64,000 bases of DNA from Chelonoidis abingdonii. Lineage: Eukaryota; Chordata; Testudines; Testudinidae. The stretch covers positions 124,777,178 through 124,841,177 of the forward strand of contig NC_133771.1 in assembly GCF_003597395.2 (NCBI RefSeq). Direction: 5' to 3'. Both the position numbers and the translations under genes were made by a program. Position 1 is the stretch's first letter. Each line of letters starts with the position of its first letter. Under the pieces are notes generated by a model, which did no database searches, was not told the origin of the DNA, and was given only the letters and a program-made list of their open reading frames with translations. This document shows positions 34,625 to 45,213 of this stretch, in pieces.

Positions 34625-35368
34625 CGCTAAGATGACATGGTTCATTTCAGGTGCATACTGGGTCCTCTAAAGTGGCTTCATTTATTGGCTTCATGCTAAT
34701 TATAAATGAGACCAGTCATGGCAGGTTTTAGCTTGGTTAAGTTCTGTAGAAAGAATCCAAACATCTCTAATGCAAGAAGGAAGAACCCATACAAAGCCTT
34801 ATTCCCTCTGCAATCGGTAGCAGAGAAGAAACATTCAAGTTAAATTATGTTCCTAGTTCTCATGGAGTTTGGAATGTTTTTAAAGGGGTTGTTGATGCAA
34901 AGGGCTAGATTCAACCCTGGTGAAAGTGGACCTGGCTCCACTGAAGTCAGTAGAATTGAGAATTTGGCCCAGGGAATCTGTTAGCCTTTGAGGTGAGGGG
35001 CAGGGGAAAGTGATTTGAGAAAGGAAGATTGTTTGTTTACTCTTTCTGCAGTGGAGCTCTGGATTACCACATACAACATGTTTTTGTTAATTTCAGAGGT
35101 ATCTGATGTCTTCCGTAAAGGCCTTATAGTTAGGAGAATTCTGAATTGCTTGACAGCCATAATAAAATGAGTCCTGTAATAAAATGAGTCCAGCTGTTCT
35201 TGAGAGCTGCATGATATTATGCCGAAAATTACCATTTTGTAGATCATATTCAGAATTTAAATGTGACATTGTTTATTTTGCAGTATTAGTTAATTGAGTC
35301 TCTTGTAAAACACTTGTTAACACTGTATACAGACATGGTAATGCTGCATTTGTTTGAAATCTCTTTAG
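34625..35368. other. TULP4 intron, upstream of exon
   Basis: It ends in the acceptor TTTGTTTGAAATCTCTTTAG just before 35369. A short direct repeat AATAAAATGAGTCC occurs twice near 35160 and 35177. I do not see the preceding TULP4 exon here or elsewhere upstream in the window. Confidence 0.5.
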
Positions 35369-35497
35369 GTTGTACTGGTGAGATGGAATGAACCATTCCA
35401 GAAACTGGCAACCTGCGATGCAGATGGAGGAATTTTTGTTTGGATTCAGTATGAAGGCAGATGGTCTGTGGAGCTTGTGAATGATCGTGGGGCACAG
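35369..35497 (+). CDS. TULP4: TULP4 coding exon (WD40 region), 43 codons
   Basis: TULP4 (tubby-like protein 4) is a large tubby-family protein with N-terminal WD40 repeats, a SOCS box and a C-terminal tubby domain; it is considered a candidate substrate receptor for cullin-RING ubiquitin ligases. This 129-base exon starts in frame with GTT and reads VVLVRWNEPFQKLATCDADG, then GIFVWIQYEGRWSVELVND and RGAQ. The signature -ATCDADGGIFVWIQYEG- and the WD40-like hydrophobic spacing match what I remember of TULP4 closely. The acceptor is TCTCTTTAG and the donor CAG|GTTGGT. The exon has phase 0 at both ends and is followed by the next WD40 exon 908 bases later. The vertebrate exon number (probably third) is inferred. 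Confidence 0.93.
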
Positions 35498-36405
35498 GTT
35501 GGTATGAACATTTTCTCTTTAGTCAAGAACAGTCAAATCATAAGAGGTTCAAAATGAAAAAGATGAAAATGTAAAGTGCAATCTTCCTTTTTAAAAAACA
35601 TTTCTTTATTGAAATGACTAAACAGGTAGTGTCATAGAAATTCCTGCTACACTGAGCTGCTTGGATTTTACAAACGGGATGAAATTTGCTATGAGGCAGA
35701 AAGCCAGGACAAGATTCACACTATACTTAAGACTTCAGAACAAGGCTTAAGTAAGACTTAAGTGGGACTTTAGTGGCCCACTGGTGAATTTCACTCAGAG
35801 GGAGCATGATAAAGGAATAGTCCTTTTTTATCCCATTGTATCTAGTTAACAGTCTCAAGAAGTTTTTGTTTTTTAACTCTTGTTACTGGTTCTCAGTGTA
35901 TTAATGAGTTTTTCACTGGTGGCACAGTATGAAATGGCTAAACTCTCAATTAATCACCATCAGGAACTCTTCTGATTTCCATTGCCATGTGATAAAAATG
36001 TGTTATTCTAAGCAAGTTTTACGACACCGTATATTAATTCCATGTTAAACTTCTCGATAATAAATCATATATAAAATGGTTATAGTAATACTTGCAGGGC
36101 TAACTTAACATTTGAAAAGCACTTTGAGATCTTGAGATGAAAGGTAGCATGAAAATGCTAAGTATTAATATTGTTGCTTATTCATTGTTGGGGAACATCC
36201 ATGAAACCACAAAACTGCTATAAAAGAAGAAATTAGCACATTAACATTTTACCAAAATTTCATACAAATCCATACCACACTTCTAACTGTTTAGCCCTTT
36301 GGCTAAGCTATCCTCATTTGGTGCTATTCAATGGTGCCTTAATTATAACAACTTGGAAGTGATTGCATGATTAATGTCTAATCTCTTGTCTATGTATATG
36401 TTAAG
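35498..36405 (+). other. TULP4: TULP4 intron between the two exons, 908 bases
   Basis: Begins GTTGGTATG and ends ATGTATATGTTAAG. A second GT (GTATGA) lies four bases inside the donor. The pyrimidine tract before the acceptor is weak. No repeat element with clear ends is recognised. Confidence 0.88.
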
Positions 36406-36567
36406 GTGAGCGACTTTACATGGAGCCATGATGGGACTCAAGCACTCATCTCCTATAGGGATGGGTTTGTGCTGGTTGGTTCAGTCAGTGGACAGAGACA
36501 TTGGTCTTCAGAGATTAACTTGGAGAGTCAGATCACCTGTGGCATATGGACTCCTGATGATCAGCAG
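36406..36567 (+). CDS. TULP4: TULP4 coding exon (WD40 region), 54 codons
   Basis: This 162-base exon continues the same frame: VSDFTWSHDGTQALISYRDG, then FVLVGSVSGQRHWSSEINLE and SQITCGIWTPDDQQ. The WSHDGTQ and GFVLVGSVSG motifs are WD40 blade-like and match TULP4 as I recall it. The acceptor is GTTAAG with a weak pyrimidine tract, and the donor is CAG|GTAATG. Translation past the donor soon loses similarity and stops at 36666, which supports the exon end at 36567. Phase is 0 on both sides. The exon opens with GTGAGC, so the TAAG|GTGAGC junction also looks like a strong 5' splice site. The next TULP4 exon is not visible downstream. Confidence 0.93.
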
Positions 36568-37639
36568 GTAATGGCACTTACAGATGGGAAATTAATACCT
36601 ATATTCATGTTTTGTGAAATAACACATCTAAAAGTCACCATAAACAGTAGAATGAGCACATTGTGAGCAGTTTCCCTCAGAACTGAGACTAGGAGCCCAT
36701 CTAAATCTTTACCTCAAGGTCATTCTCATGCACTAGACAAAAGCATTGGACAATGTGAATTCTAAATTACTGTCATCCAGGACCATTTTTCTCTCCTGGT
36801 ATACTGAAACATTTGTGGCTTCATTTCAAAATTAGTCCTGTGCAATTATGCACCCAAAAAGGGACTGTGCTGTTATGCACCTAATGCGTTTGTGCAATTA
36901 AAGTGAATTGGGATAAGGCATGTGAGTTACTTATCTGACTGGTCATTAGAACTTGTAGTTGTCCATTTTGCACAAGCAATAAAAGTGACTGTGTCTGTGA
37001 ATTACGCATTAGTTGTGCATTTGCATTTACATCTTTGAACACGTAAATGGACTCACCAATTTTTTGAAAATAAAGCTGAGACAGACGAGGGCCTGAAGCA
37101 ATCAATCTCCTTTAAAAATAAAAATAAAAAGATTTCTTGAACCATGGAATACATCTTACTGAGCTATGAAAAAGTCAGATGTAAAATTCTCCATTACCGC
37201 TTTCCTAATTCAACTAATATGTTGGTCATGGTGTCAATTATAGTGGGCACTGAGGTAGCCCTTTGGTTTTCATTTGTAGTATATCTAATGGCTCTTTCAC
37301 TATTCAACTCATGTCCTTACTTGAGCAGTCTCTTCTTCCACAACATTCATCCACTTTATAATTAGTATGTCTGTCATATAGCACTGAGAGAAAGGGTGGG
37401 GACAGATTACCTTGTGCAAATAGAAGTTGCATTTTATCAGGATTGGATCATTTTATTTACGTGCTTTATAATTCCTTAAAAATTGTCAGATCCAGGCTCT
37501 AGGTGCCTGTGACATAAAGTTGGAATATAAATCCATACAAAACATAACAGTCCATGCGAAGCTCACTAGGGAATTGTTATTGGGATATAATAATAAAGAT
37601 ACTTTATAAGCGAGCTCTGTGGAAATACAATCACAGAAT

Positions 37640-37855
37640 CATAGGACTGGAATCTCAAAGTACTTTGCAAAGTATGATGAATTAATTATCACAACGCTAC
37701 CCTAGTGAGGCAGCTAGTTTTATATTCCCTTTTTGAAGCTGAGGAAACTGAGGAACAGGGATTAAATGATTTGCTTGAGGTCAGTGGAAACAAACTAGCA
37801 GCAGATCTACCAGCTCCATGTCCTATGCTTTATTCCCTGACTAAACTATCCTCTC
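37640..37855 (-). repeat. MIR-like SINE relic
   Basis: AAGTACTTTGCAAAGTATGATG...AATTATCACAACGCTACCC...GAAGCTGAGGAAACTGAGGAAC...GATTTGCTTGAGGTCAG...AACTAGCAGCAGATC are decayed core-SINE phrases in minus orientation. Confidence 0.75.
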
Positions 37856-38398
37856 CATGGAGTCCTTCATGTCTGTTTCATTGGTTAAACTCTGGTCACC
37901 CTTGAGTTTTTAACTCAAGTTAATTGATTGCCAGCTAATTCGAAGTAGTGATCATATTTGTATGTTCCGGGGCACAAATGTTTGTGGAGTGCCAAGACTA
38001 GCATGTACAAATGTGTTAACTAATTCAGGTTAGCTAGAAATCAGTTAACTTGAGTTAAAAATCTTTACTGTAGGCAAATGCTTTTTCTAGTAACCAAAAA
38101 TTGATATTATATGAGTGCTGTTGTGTAATCTAACATTTTCCACTCAACCCCCATGTTTGCACATTTAGCTGACGCTGTGCATATTTGTATGCATTATCCA
38201 GAGACAGTGTGCAGATGAGGATAGCTTTCAGTATACACTTCAGCATAATACTCTATCCACGTAAAGGGTCTGGGATTACATGAGGTCCAAGGGAAAGAGA
38301 TGTGACCAGGTGATTACTAAGGACATGAACAGACTATGCACTTCTGTGATAAGGACTTAGAAGGAATGGACTGTATTTTTGTTACACACACAGACGTG

Positions 38399-38515
38399 TA
38401 TGTACAGGACTGGATTCTGATCTCACACCAGTTTTATTCTTGTGTAACCTCACCAAGTTCAGTAGAGTTATGCCTAATTAATACTCATGTGAGTGAGATG
38501 AGAATCAAGCCCACA
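38399..38515. repeat. palindromic repeat, GGATTCTGATCTCACACCAG type
   Basis: Left arm GGACTGGATTCTGATCTCAC and right arm GTGAGATGAGAATCAAGCCC are inverted around TTCAGTAGAGTTATGCC. It resembles other long palindromic dispersed repeats in the window (for example near 43300..43385). Confidence 0.65.
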
Positions 38516-39302
38516 GTGTTCTATTCTACAGTAGCTTCAGGACCTCTGTTACCTAGAGCTTGGTAATACAGCAAACGGCAAGTAAATATCAAATTTTGAA
38601 TATTCATTTTTCCTGTTTTCTTGATTTCTTTCATACCTGATACTCATGAAAATTGATAATTCCAGGCATCCCTGGAAATGATACTGTGACCTTTAAAACA
38701 GTGCGCTGTAAAGATTAAATTTCTGTGGTTGTTTATCTTTTAATTTTTCTGCTTGTCCTCAGTGAAATTTTAGTGTCGTTCCTCCTTCACTCCCACCCCA
38801 TCTCCCCTGCTTCCTTTCTTTTCTATGCTAGAACTGCAAAATGTTTTTTTTAAGTTTTTAACAGAGAAAGGAGGAAACCTGAATATTTGTTTGACACCAA
38901 AGGAAATGTAGCTAACGTATATAAACTCAGGGGTTCCATTTAATTTGTTGGGAGAGAAAATCTTCCCCAATACTCTTGCAGATGAGAAGGTTCTACATTT
39001 TGAAGTATTATATGTTTGCCTGATTCCCCTCCTAGTTTGCGCTTTAATCTCTTCTCTTTCCTCTCCTACTCTCATACATGTCCTCCTCTCTTCCTCCAGT
39101 TCAGTCGCACACTTATCTCTCCTCCCAGTCAGTTTATCACCAACAGTCAATGATGCTTGTCCTATTCCCCTCCCCCAGCAACCCACTTGTCCTATCCCCC
39201 ACCCATTACCATTTTTTCCTCATTGAAAAGGATAGAGGTACTCTCTTCCCTCTCTGCCTGAAGCAGTTCCTGCTAGTGCTATCATCTTATCCATCTATTT
39301 TA

Positions 39303-39408
39303 GGGCTAGTCTACACTAAAAAATTAGATCAGCCCAGCTATGTCACTCAGGGGCATGAAAAATCTGCATCCCTGAGTGACTAAGTCTATATCTACACTAG
39401 CCCTTTTG
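39303..39408. mobile_element. short MITE, AGGGCTAGTCTACACTA ends
   Basis: About 106 bases. Left end AGGGCTAGTCTACACTAAA; reversed right end AAGGGCTAGTGTAGATAT. The inner arms GTCACTCAGGGGCATG and CATCCCTGAGTGAC also mirror each other. Confidence 0.7.
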
Positions 39409-39860
39409 TCACTAAAACTTGTTGGTCAGGAGTATGAAAAAAACACACACCCCGATTGACATAAGTTTCACGAACAGACATGCTGGAGTGGACAGTGCTC
39501 AGGAGATGCTCTCCTGCTGTCATAGCTACCACTGCTCGTTGGGGGTGGTTTAATTATGTAGATGGAAGCATTCTCTCCCACCAGCATAGAGCAGCTACAC
39601 GGGAGACCTTATAGCGGTGCAACTGCAGCAGTACAGCTATGCCACTATAAGGTTTCTACTGTAGACATAACCGTAGTTAAGCCAACTGAAGTCCCCATGT
39701 AGACAGCAGTAGGTTGACAGAAGAATTCTCTCATCAACATAGCTACCACCTCTTGGGGAGGTGGATTACCTCTGATGATGCAGAACCCCTCCCTTTGGCA
39801 TAAGTCATGTCTACACTGAACCAGCGCTGCTGTAGCGCTTCAAGTGTAGACAAGCCCATA
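39409..39860. mobile_element. cluster of decayed TCTACACT-type MITE fragments
   Basis: Phrases TATAGCGGTGCAACTGCAGC...GTTTCTACTGTAGACATAACC and GTCTACACTGAACCAGCGCTGCTGTAGCGCTTCAAGTGTAGACAAGCC are pieces of at least two elements. The last, near 39807..39858, has the CAGCGCTG-type interior and the ends of Harbinger family A. Exact borders are not resolved. Confidence 0.5.
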
Positions 39861-40129
39861 GGCTTTGATACAGCCAACAGTTGCTGTAGTATCTGAGTAC
39901 CTTCTGCATAAAATCAATAGCAATAGCGAAGTCTCTGGTGGACTTCATGGAGTCTCTTGCACTTCTTCCTTTTGGCGGTTGAAACACTGCCTGGGGCAAG
40001 GTTTTTGTTTGCTTGTTTTGTTTTTTTTATTAAGGTGGCAGGGGTTGGAAATAGAAGAGAATTGTTCATATTGTGTGTCACAGTAGAATCGTTTTCTCAA
40101 AAGTTTGGCAACATTTCCTAAACACAGTC

Positions 40130-41640
40130 AGACAGGATATGTCTGATCTCCTCGGGAAGACTATTCCATAGCCTGATTCCCTCAGCCTCCTTTATCCCAG
40201 CTCTCAGGCATTCCGTCTGGGGCTTTGTGATCTGCATCATCCCAAAAGAGCACAGCTGTTGCAGTGGGCCACAGATTGAAATTTGTTCTTTGGTGTATCT
40301 GGGGCTTTATCCATAAATTGCTTTCAAAATGATGACCAAAATCTGAAACTGGCATTGGAAGTTGACTAGGAGCCAATTGAAGGACTTGAGCATGGGCCTG
40401 ATGGACTCATGGAGGCTTGACTTATGGAGAAAGTTGGCAGCTACAATCTTCTCAAGCTGGAACGCATGCATTCTCTTCACATTTCAGCTTCAGATACAGT
40501 GAGTGACAGTAATCCAACCTAGAGATGACAAATGCTTGGATCACTGCAGCCAAGTCCTCATCCAGGAGGAAACAATTAATTTTCTTAGCAAGCTGGAGGT
40601 GAAAGAGGCCTTTTTTGGAAACTGATGATACCTGGTCATCCACATTTAACAAAGAGTCAAAAAGGACCCTGAGGTTTCACACCACTTTGATGAATGAGAG
40701 CTGTCTGCCTTCACTGAAAGGTGGAGAGAGCGTCTTGGCCAGTTTCCAACCAGTATCATTTCAGTTGTACTTGGGTTCAGCTTGAGCCAGCTGGTCTTCA
40801 TCCAATAACTAATTTCCTATAGGATTTCTAACATTATAGTAACAGTGATGATTGCATCGATTGAGAATGAGATATATAGCTGAGAGTCGACAGCATGGGC
40901 AGCTAAGCACCTACCATGTCTCTGTCTCTCCTAGTGGTCTGATGTTGCTATTGAAAAGAAGTAAGGATAATATGGATCTCTGAGGGCCTTTGGAGAGGTG
41001 TGTCTATCACCATGAGGTGGTCACATTTCAGTGTCGTGAGAGCCATCTCTGTGCAATGCCCAGGTCTGAACTCTTATTGTGAGCCATCCAGGAGGTTGGC
41101 TGATGCCACATATCGTTGAAGCATGGTGGTTACTACTTTCTCAATTATTTTGCCTAGGAACAGGAGTTTGGAGACGGGATGATAATTGGAGAGAGCTTCA
41201 GGTTCAGGCTTCCTAAAGATTGGAGGAACTATTGTATTTTTCAAGGTGTTTGATAGATGTGCTTCTCTGAAGGAGGCACTGACTATTTCCATTAGTAGTG
41301 GGCACAGTTGATCTCCACTGGCTTTTGCCAACCATGAGTAACATAGATTGGTTTTATATGTTGCAGCCCTAGTATTTTTCAGGGCATCTTAAACTTTGTG
41401 ATGTGTGAAGACGCCAAAGTCAGTCGTGGGTGGTGGGGTCGATAATACAATCTGGTCAGGGGTATGTTAGCTCCGTATGTATTCAGTTGATCCTATCAAT
41501 GAAGTATGCTGACAGTTCTTTGCAATATTCGATGCTTGGATCTGGTGTCTGGGCTATGCAGTCTGGGTCGGTTACTTGTTACACTATGCGAAATAGCTCT
41601 TCTGTATTGACTATGGAGGAGTAGGAGGCTCATCTTGCCT
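40130..41640 (-). pseudogene. CR1/L2-clade LINE reverse transcriptase relic
   Basis: Minus-strand frames give reverse-transcriptase text: EALSNYHPVSKLLFLGKIIEKVV followed by LLDGSQ within 41074..41331, then, after frame breaks, LQLAKKINCFL and AAVIQAFVISRLDYCHSLYL within 40452..40652. The first is the NYRPVSNLPFLGKIIEK motif, the second the C-terminal region ending SRLDYCN-LY found in L2/CR1-type LINEs. Stops and shifts separate them, and the catalytic FADD tract is not recognisable. A fragment of the same LINE lies at 55566..55745. Confidence 0.78.
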
Positions 41641-42333
41641 CCTTTTCTCCAATGGCTAAGTTCTGTAAGAGTTGTTTGTGCTGCTGGTGGAATGATTCAG
41701 AATGTGTTTTGTGCAACTGGTCTTGTAATTGGAAGGCTTGTTTTGTGCAACCTTGGTCTTGTAATTGGAAGGCTTGTTCTCCTTGCTCAAGTTGAAAACC
41801 TCGTGAGTTCAGGAGTCTTTGAGAGCAGACCAGCTTTGCTCACTGCCCTGGTTAGAAGGCACTTTGACCCCATTCCACTTGGAATCATTCATTTGTAGGA
41901 GCAGGCCCCATGCTTGTAACCTCTGAAATCTGTGGGAGTTAGGCACCTACATACCTTTGAGGATCTGGACATTAGACTCCAACAGCCAAGGGACAGGAAT
42001 CTAGAGGTGAGTTGTAAACTCTGATTTCTTGCATATACCACAGTAATGCAAAACTACTGCTTCAGGAATTAGTTACCAGTAAGAAATGGAATCTGTTCCG
42101 CTAATGTTCTAAAGAGAATGACATTTAGCTGGTTGTCACTTCAAGTGAGACATTCATACCACATAATTTATATGGCATTTTTCATCTCTTATTACTCTTA
42201 TCCCTTATTACTGGACATTGCGCATACTATTGCGTAGAGCCCCGTCAGCTGCATGGGACTACTCATGATAGTAAGCACTATATACTCAGTAGTAAGACTC
42301 TGCAGGGTTGGGCCCTATGTCTGGAGAGCAGCG
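41641..42333. other. intronic sequence with two small repeats
   Basis: The phrase GTGCAAC..TGGTCTTGTAATTGGAAGGCTTGTT is tandemly duplicated at about 41709..41775. A half-copy of the GAGTTAGGCACCTA..ATACCTTTGAGGATCTGG palindrome is at 41935..41970. No exon. Confidence 0.55.
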
Positions 42334-42461
42334 CATAGGTGCTGGCACTGGGGGTGCTGCCACACACCCTGGCTTGAAGTGGTTTCCATCATATATAGGG
42401 CTTACAGTTTGATTCAATGGCTGTCAGCATCCCCACTATAAAAATTGTTCCAGTGCCCCTG
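42334..42461. mobile_element. hAT-type MITE (CATAGGTGCTGGCAC ends)
   Basis: 128 bases with left end CATAGGTGCTGGCACTGGGG and right end reversed CAGGGGCACTGGAACAATT. The flanks GAGCAGCG and AAGCAATA differ only by transitions, compatible with a very old octamer duplication. Confidence 0.65.
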
Positions 42462-43195
42462 AAGCAATATGACCTGCTACAGTTTACTTCAGTTCCCGTT
42501 GACTGAATCATTCAGGGGTATAACCTCGTGATTTCTTGGAAATGGCTGCTTTCCTGCTTCGTCAGGGTCCTGTGAAATCCCTTTTTGGTAGGAAGGAGAA
42601 TCCCTACCCCACACCCTTTCCCCCAAGGGCCTGCCTCCTTCCCTCCTGTTCCCCTGGAGGCCCTGCCCCAGGCCAAACCAGAAGCCAGAGCAGGGCCATG
42701 ACACACATCCCCACCTCCCCGGTGGTGAAGGCAGCCCCCTGCCCATGTCCCCATCCCCGGAACCCATGCCCAGGGCAGGTGGGGGTACCCAGGCTCCCCA
42801 AAACTGCCCACATGGCTCTCTCCGACCCGGCTCTGGCTGTGGGAGCCTCGGAGCCTCAGCCTGGCCATGATGAGAGCCATGCGGGCAGCTGTGGGGAGCC
42901 GTGGCGGACCCTCCACTTGCCCTGGAAAAGGAGCTTGCCAAGAGCAGCCCCTGGCCTGTATCCCGGCCAGGGCAGCTGGAGGGTACACAGCTCCCTACCC
43001 TTCTCAGAAAAACTCTTTTGGCATCAGTCCTTGTTAAAGAGTATTGTTAAAATGCTCCCACAAAAAAGGAATTATTTTAATAGTTGGTGATAAGAAAGCT
43101 CTTATCTTGTTACCTGGAAGGATGCACTTGTAGACTGGATTTAAAATCATATTTGTGATGGTTTTTGGCCATGTATAGAAGTTTATCTCAAGATA
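42462..43195. repeat. GC-rich island, probably repeat-derived
   Basis: From about 42590 to 43010 the base composition becomes strongly C/G-rich, with mirrored phrases such as CCAGGGCAGGTGGGGGTACCCAGGCTCCCC and TGTATCCCGGCCAGGGCAGC. Long stop-free frames exist on both strands (184 codons plus, 158 and 150 codons minus), but they are proline-, glycine- and arginine-rich with no domain. I think this is the interior of a non-autonomous element rather than a gene or a promoter; ends are not resolved. Confidence 0.45.
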
Positions 43196-44452
43196 CTAGA
43201 GCTGGGAGAAGGCTTTGACATATCTAATAATGACAAGGAGGTGCTGTGTTGCCAGAGGGTTGGACGAGAACTGCACATGGGGCTCAATTCTTTCACTTAT
43301 GACTGTTTGATACTGATGTAACTCCATTGACTTCACTGGGGTTACTATGAGCTGTGCTGGTGCAGCTGAGAGAAGAATCAGACCCACTGTCTTCAACACA
43401 GTGAAGTCACGTTGAAAATGAATGAATTTGTTTTAATTCCTGGAACGGGCCATATTCGGTTGTTGCTGTTAATATTCCAAGAGGTACTGTTTACTTACAT
43501 TTACTCCCTGCACTACCAGTGGAATAAATTATTAGACATCTTTTTTTACAGTCATAAGATCCGCTGTCTAGTTTCTCCTTTCCTACTATTAGTTTTCCTT
43601 ATGGAGATTCAAGGGCTTATTAATATTCTGTTTGACCTGGAGGAGTGGTTGACTTGAAACATCACAATGTACTTCCTTTCTTGAATTTGATATGAAAATA
43701 AATATATAGGCAATTAGCTAATTTAGATTCCAGTCCTGAAAATATTACCAGGCATATTGCTTACTATCATGAGTAGTTCCATAGGCAGTAGTAAGGATGT
43801 ATAGGATTGAGTTCTTGGTTATGCCTCAATTAGCCATTTATATCTGTATCACTATTGTTACCAGGATGTAGAAAATAAGCACAGCATTTGGAACATTGGT
43901 AGTTTGTAGTGCAAGGCCATGTCGGACGTTTAAGGGGAAGAGGCTCATTATTGTCCCCAGGACTCGCCTTCTCTATTTGCATAGCAACACTGGCTGCTGC
44001 AGCATCGTATTTTGTTTCATCCAGCAAACAGAGGCAAACTTCAAATTCTCAATCATATCTTGAATTTCCTGATGAAATCTGGGACCCAGAAAACAATTAA
44101 CATGAAGACAAATTCTCCTTTCTGGGCACTGATGCAGAACAGATGGAATCTATATACATTGAATGTCCTATATGTCTATATTTGGATCAGTACCCCATTG
44201 TGCTGGGTGTTGCACAGAGATATGGTATGACAAGATCCTGGCCCAGAAGAGCTTACAGGCTAAATAGATAAGTCAAAAAAAAGAGTAATAAATGGACAGC
44301 ATGTAATCAAAATGTTAAAATTACACAACTTGACTAATTGATTTGTGTCCCTGCTCAGTATCTCTGAATATCAGGCCCAAGGCTTCTCAAGTCAGGCACT
44401 CCGAAACTGAGACACCCCTGTAATTGGACACTTTGAAATAGTGCATCAGAGG
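43196..44452. other. intronic sequence, few repeats
   Basis: The palindromic fragment ATGTAACTCCATTGACTTCACTGGGGTTAC is at 43316..43345, and the retroposon-tail fragment ACCCCATTGTGCTGGGTGTTG at 44191..44270. No exon. Confidence 0.45.
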
Positions 44453-44460
44453 GACTAGAG

Positions 44461-44771
44461 CAGGGGTCAGCAACCTTTCAGAAGTCGTGTGCCGAGTCTT
44501 CATTTATTCACTCTAATTTAAAGTTTCATGTGCCAGTGATACATTTTAATGTTTTTAGAAGGTCTCTTTCTATAAGTCTATAATATATAACTAAACTGTT
44601 GTTGTATGTAAAGTAAATAAAGTTTTTTTAAATGTTTAAGAAGCTTCATTTAAAATTAAATTAAAATGCAGAGCCCTCCGGACCAGTGGCCAGGACTTGG
44701 CAGTGTGAGTGCCACTGAAAATCAGCTCGTGTGCTGCCTTTGGCACGCGTGCCACAGGTTGCCTTCGCCTG
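44461..44771. mobile_element. hAT-type MITE, 8-base TSD GACTAGAG
   Basis: 311 bases with ends CAGGGGTCAGCAACCTTTC and, reversed, CAGGCGAAGGCAACCTGTGG. It is flanked by a perfect octamer GACTAGAG at 44453..44460 and 44772..44779. The AT-rich centre and the GGCACGCGTGCCA palindrome near the right end are notable. Non-coding. Confidence 0.92.
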
Positions 44772-44869
44772 GACTAGAGCATCCTAGTTCTACTATACCT
44801 TTCTCAGCCCACTGACCTTCTCTCTCCTGAAACTCAAAAGCACTTGTAGCCTTCAGTGTATGTAGGTTT

Positions 44870-44955
44870 TTATAGTATTATTATTATTATTTATTATTTA
44901 TATCACAGTAATACCTAGAGGCCCCAGTCAAGATCAGGGCCCCATTGTTATGATT
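44870..44955 (-). repeat. retroposon-tail fragment with (TTA)n
   Basis: A (TTA)n run at 44877..44902 precedes CACAGTAATACCTAGAGGCCCCAGTCAAGATCAGGGCCCCATTG, the antisense of the common tail repeat also seen at 30025..30110. Confidence 0.65.
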
Positions 44956-44963
44956 GTATAAAC

Positions 44964-45030
44964 CAGGAGTAGGCAACCTACGGCACGCGTGCTGAAGGCG
45001 GCTTGCAAGCTGAAAGGTTGCCAACCCCTG
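44964..45030. mobile_element. 67-base minimal hAT derivative
   Basis: Begins CAGGAGTAGGCAACCTACGG and, reversed, CAGGGGTTGGCAACCTTTCA. Flanks GTATAAAC and ATATAAAC match at seven of eight bases. It carries little more than the two ends of the group represented at 44461..44771 and includes GGCACGCGTGC. Confidence 0.82.
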
Positions 45031-45213
45031 ATATAAACACACGGTCACTGCACTAATCTAGTACAGAGAAAACCTCTCCAAGGCCAGACATTCTCTATAT
45101 TTGGGGAGCAGGTGCTGCAGATTTGGGCCACAGTTCAGAACTGACTGCATTGCAGGCACATCCTTGGATCCTCAGAGAGCCCTGTTGACTTCAGTGGGGT
45201 TCTGTACATTGCA

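Larger units (their letters stand above)
36568..39302. other. TULP4 intron, mostly unrecognised
   Basis: Contains a MIR-like relic (37640..37855) and a palindromic repeat (38399..38515). No further TULP4 exon is recognised. Confidence 0.5.

Noticed and set aside
36568..36666. Extension of the second TULP4 exon to the stop at 36666
   Set aside because: Similarity ends exactly at CAG|GTAATG, a good donor; the following residues do not resemble TULP4.
37144..37365. Hydrophobic 73-codon frame downstream of the exons
   Set aside because: No splice-compatible boundaries, no match to TULP4 or another family I know.
42512..43090. Overlapping frames of 184, 158 and 150 codons as possible genes
   Set aside because: They overlap on both strands, are low-complexity P/G/R-rich and have no domain; GC-rich composition lowers stop frequency.
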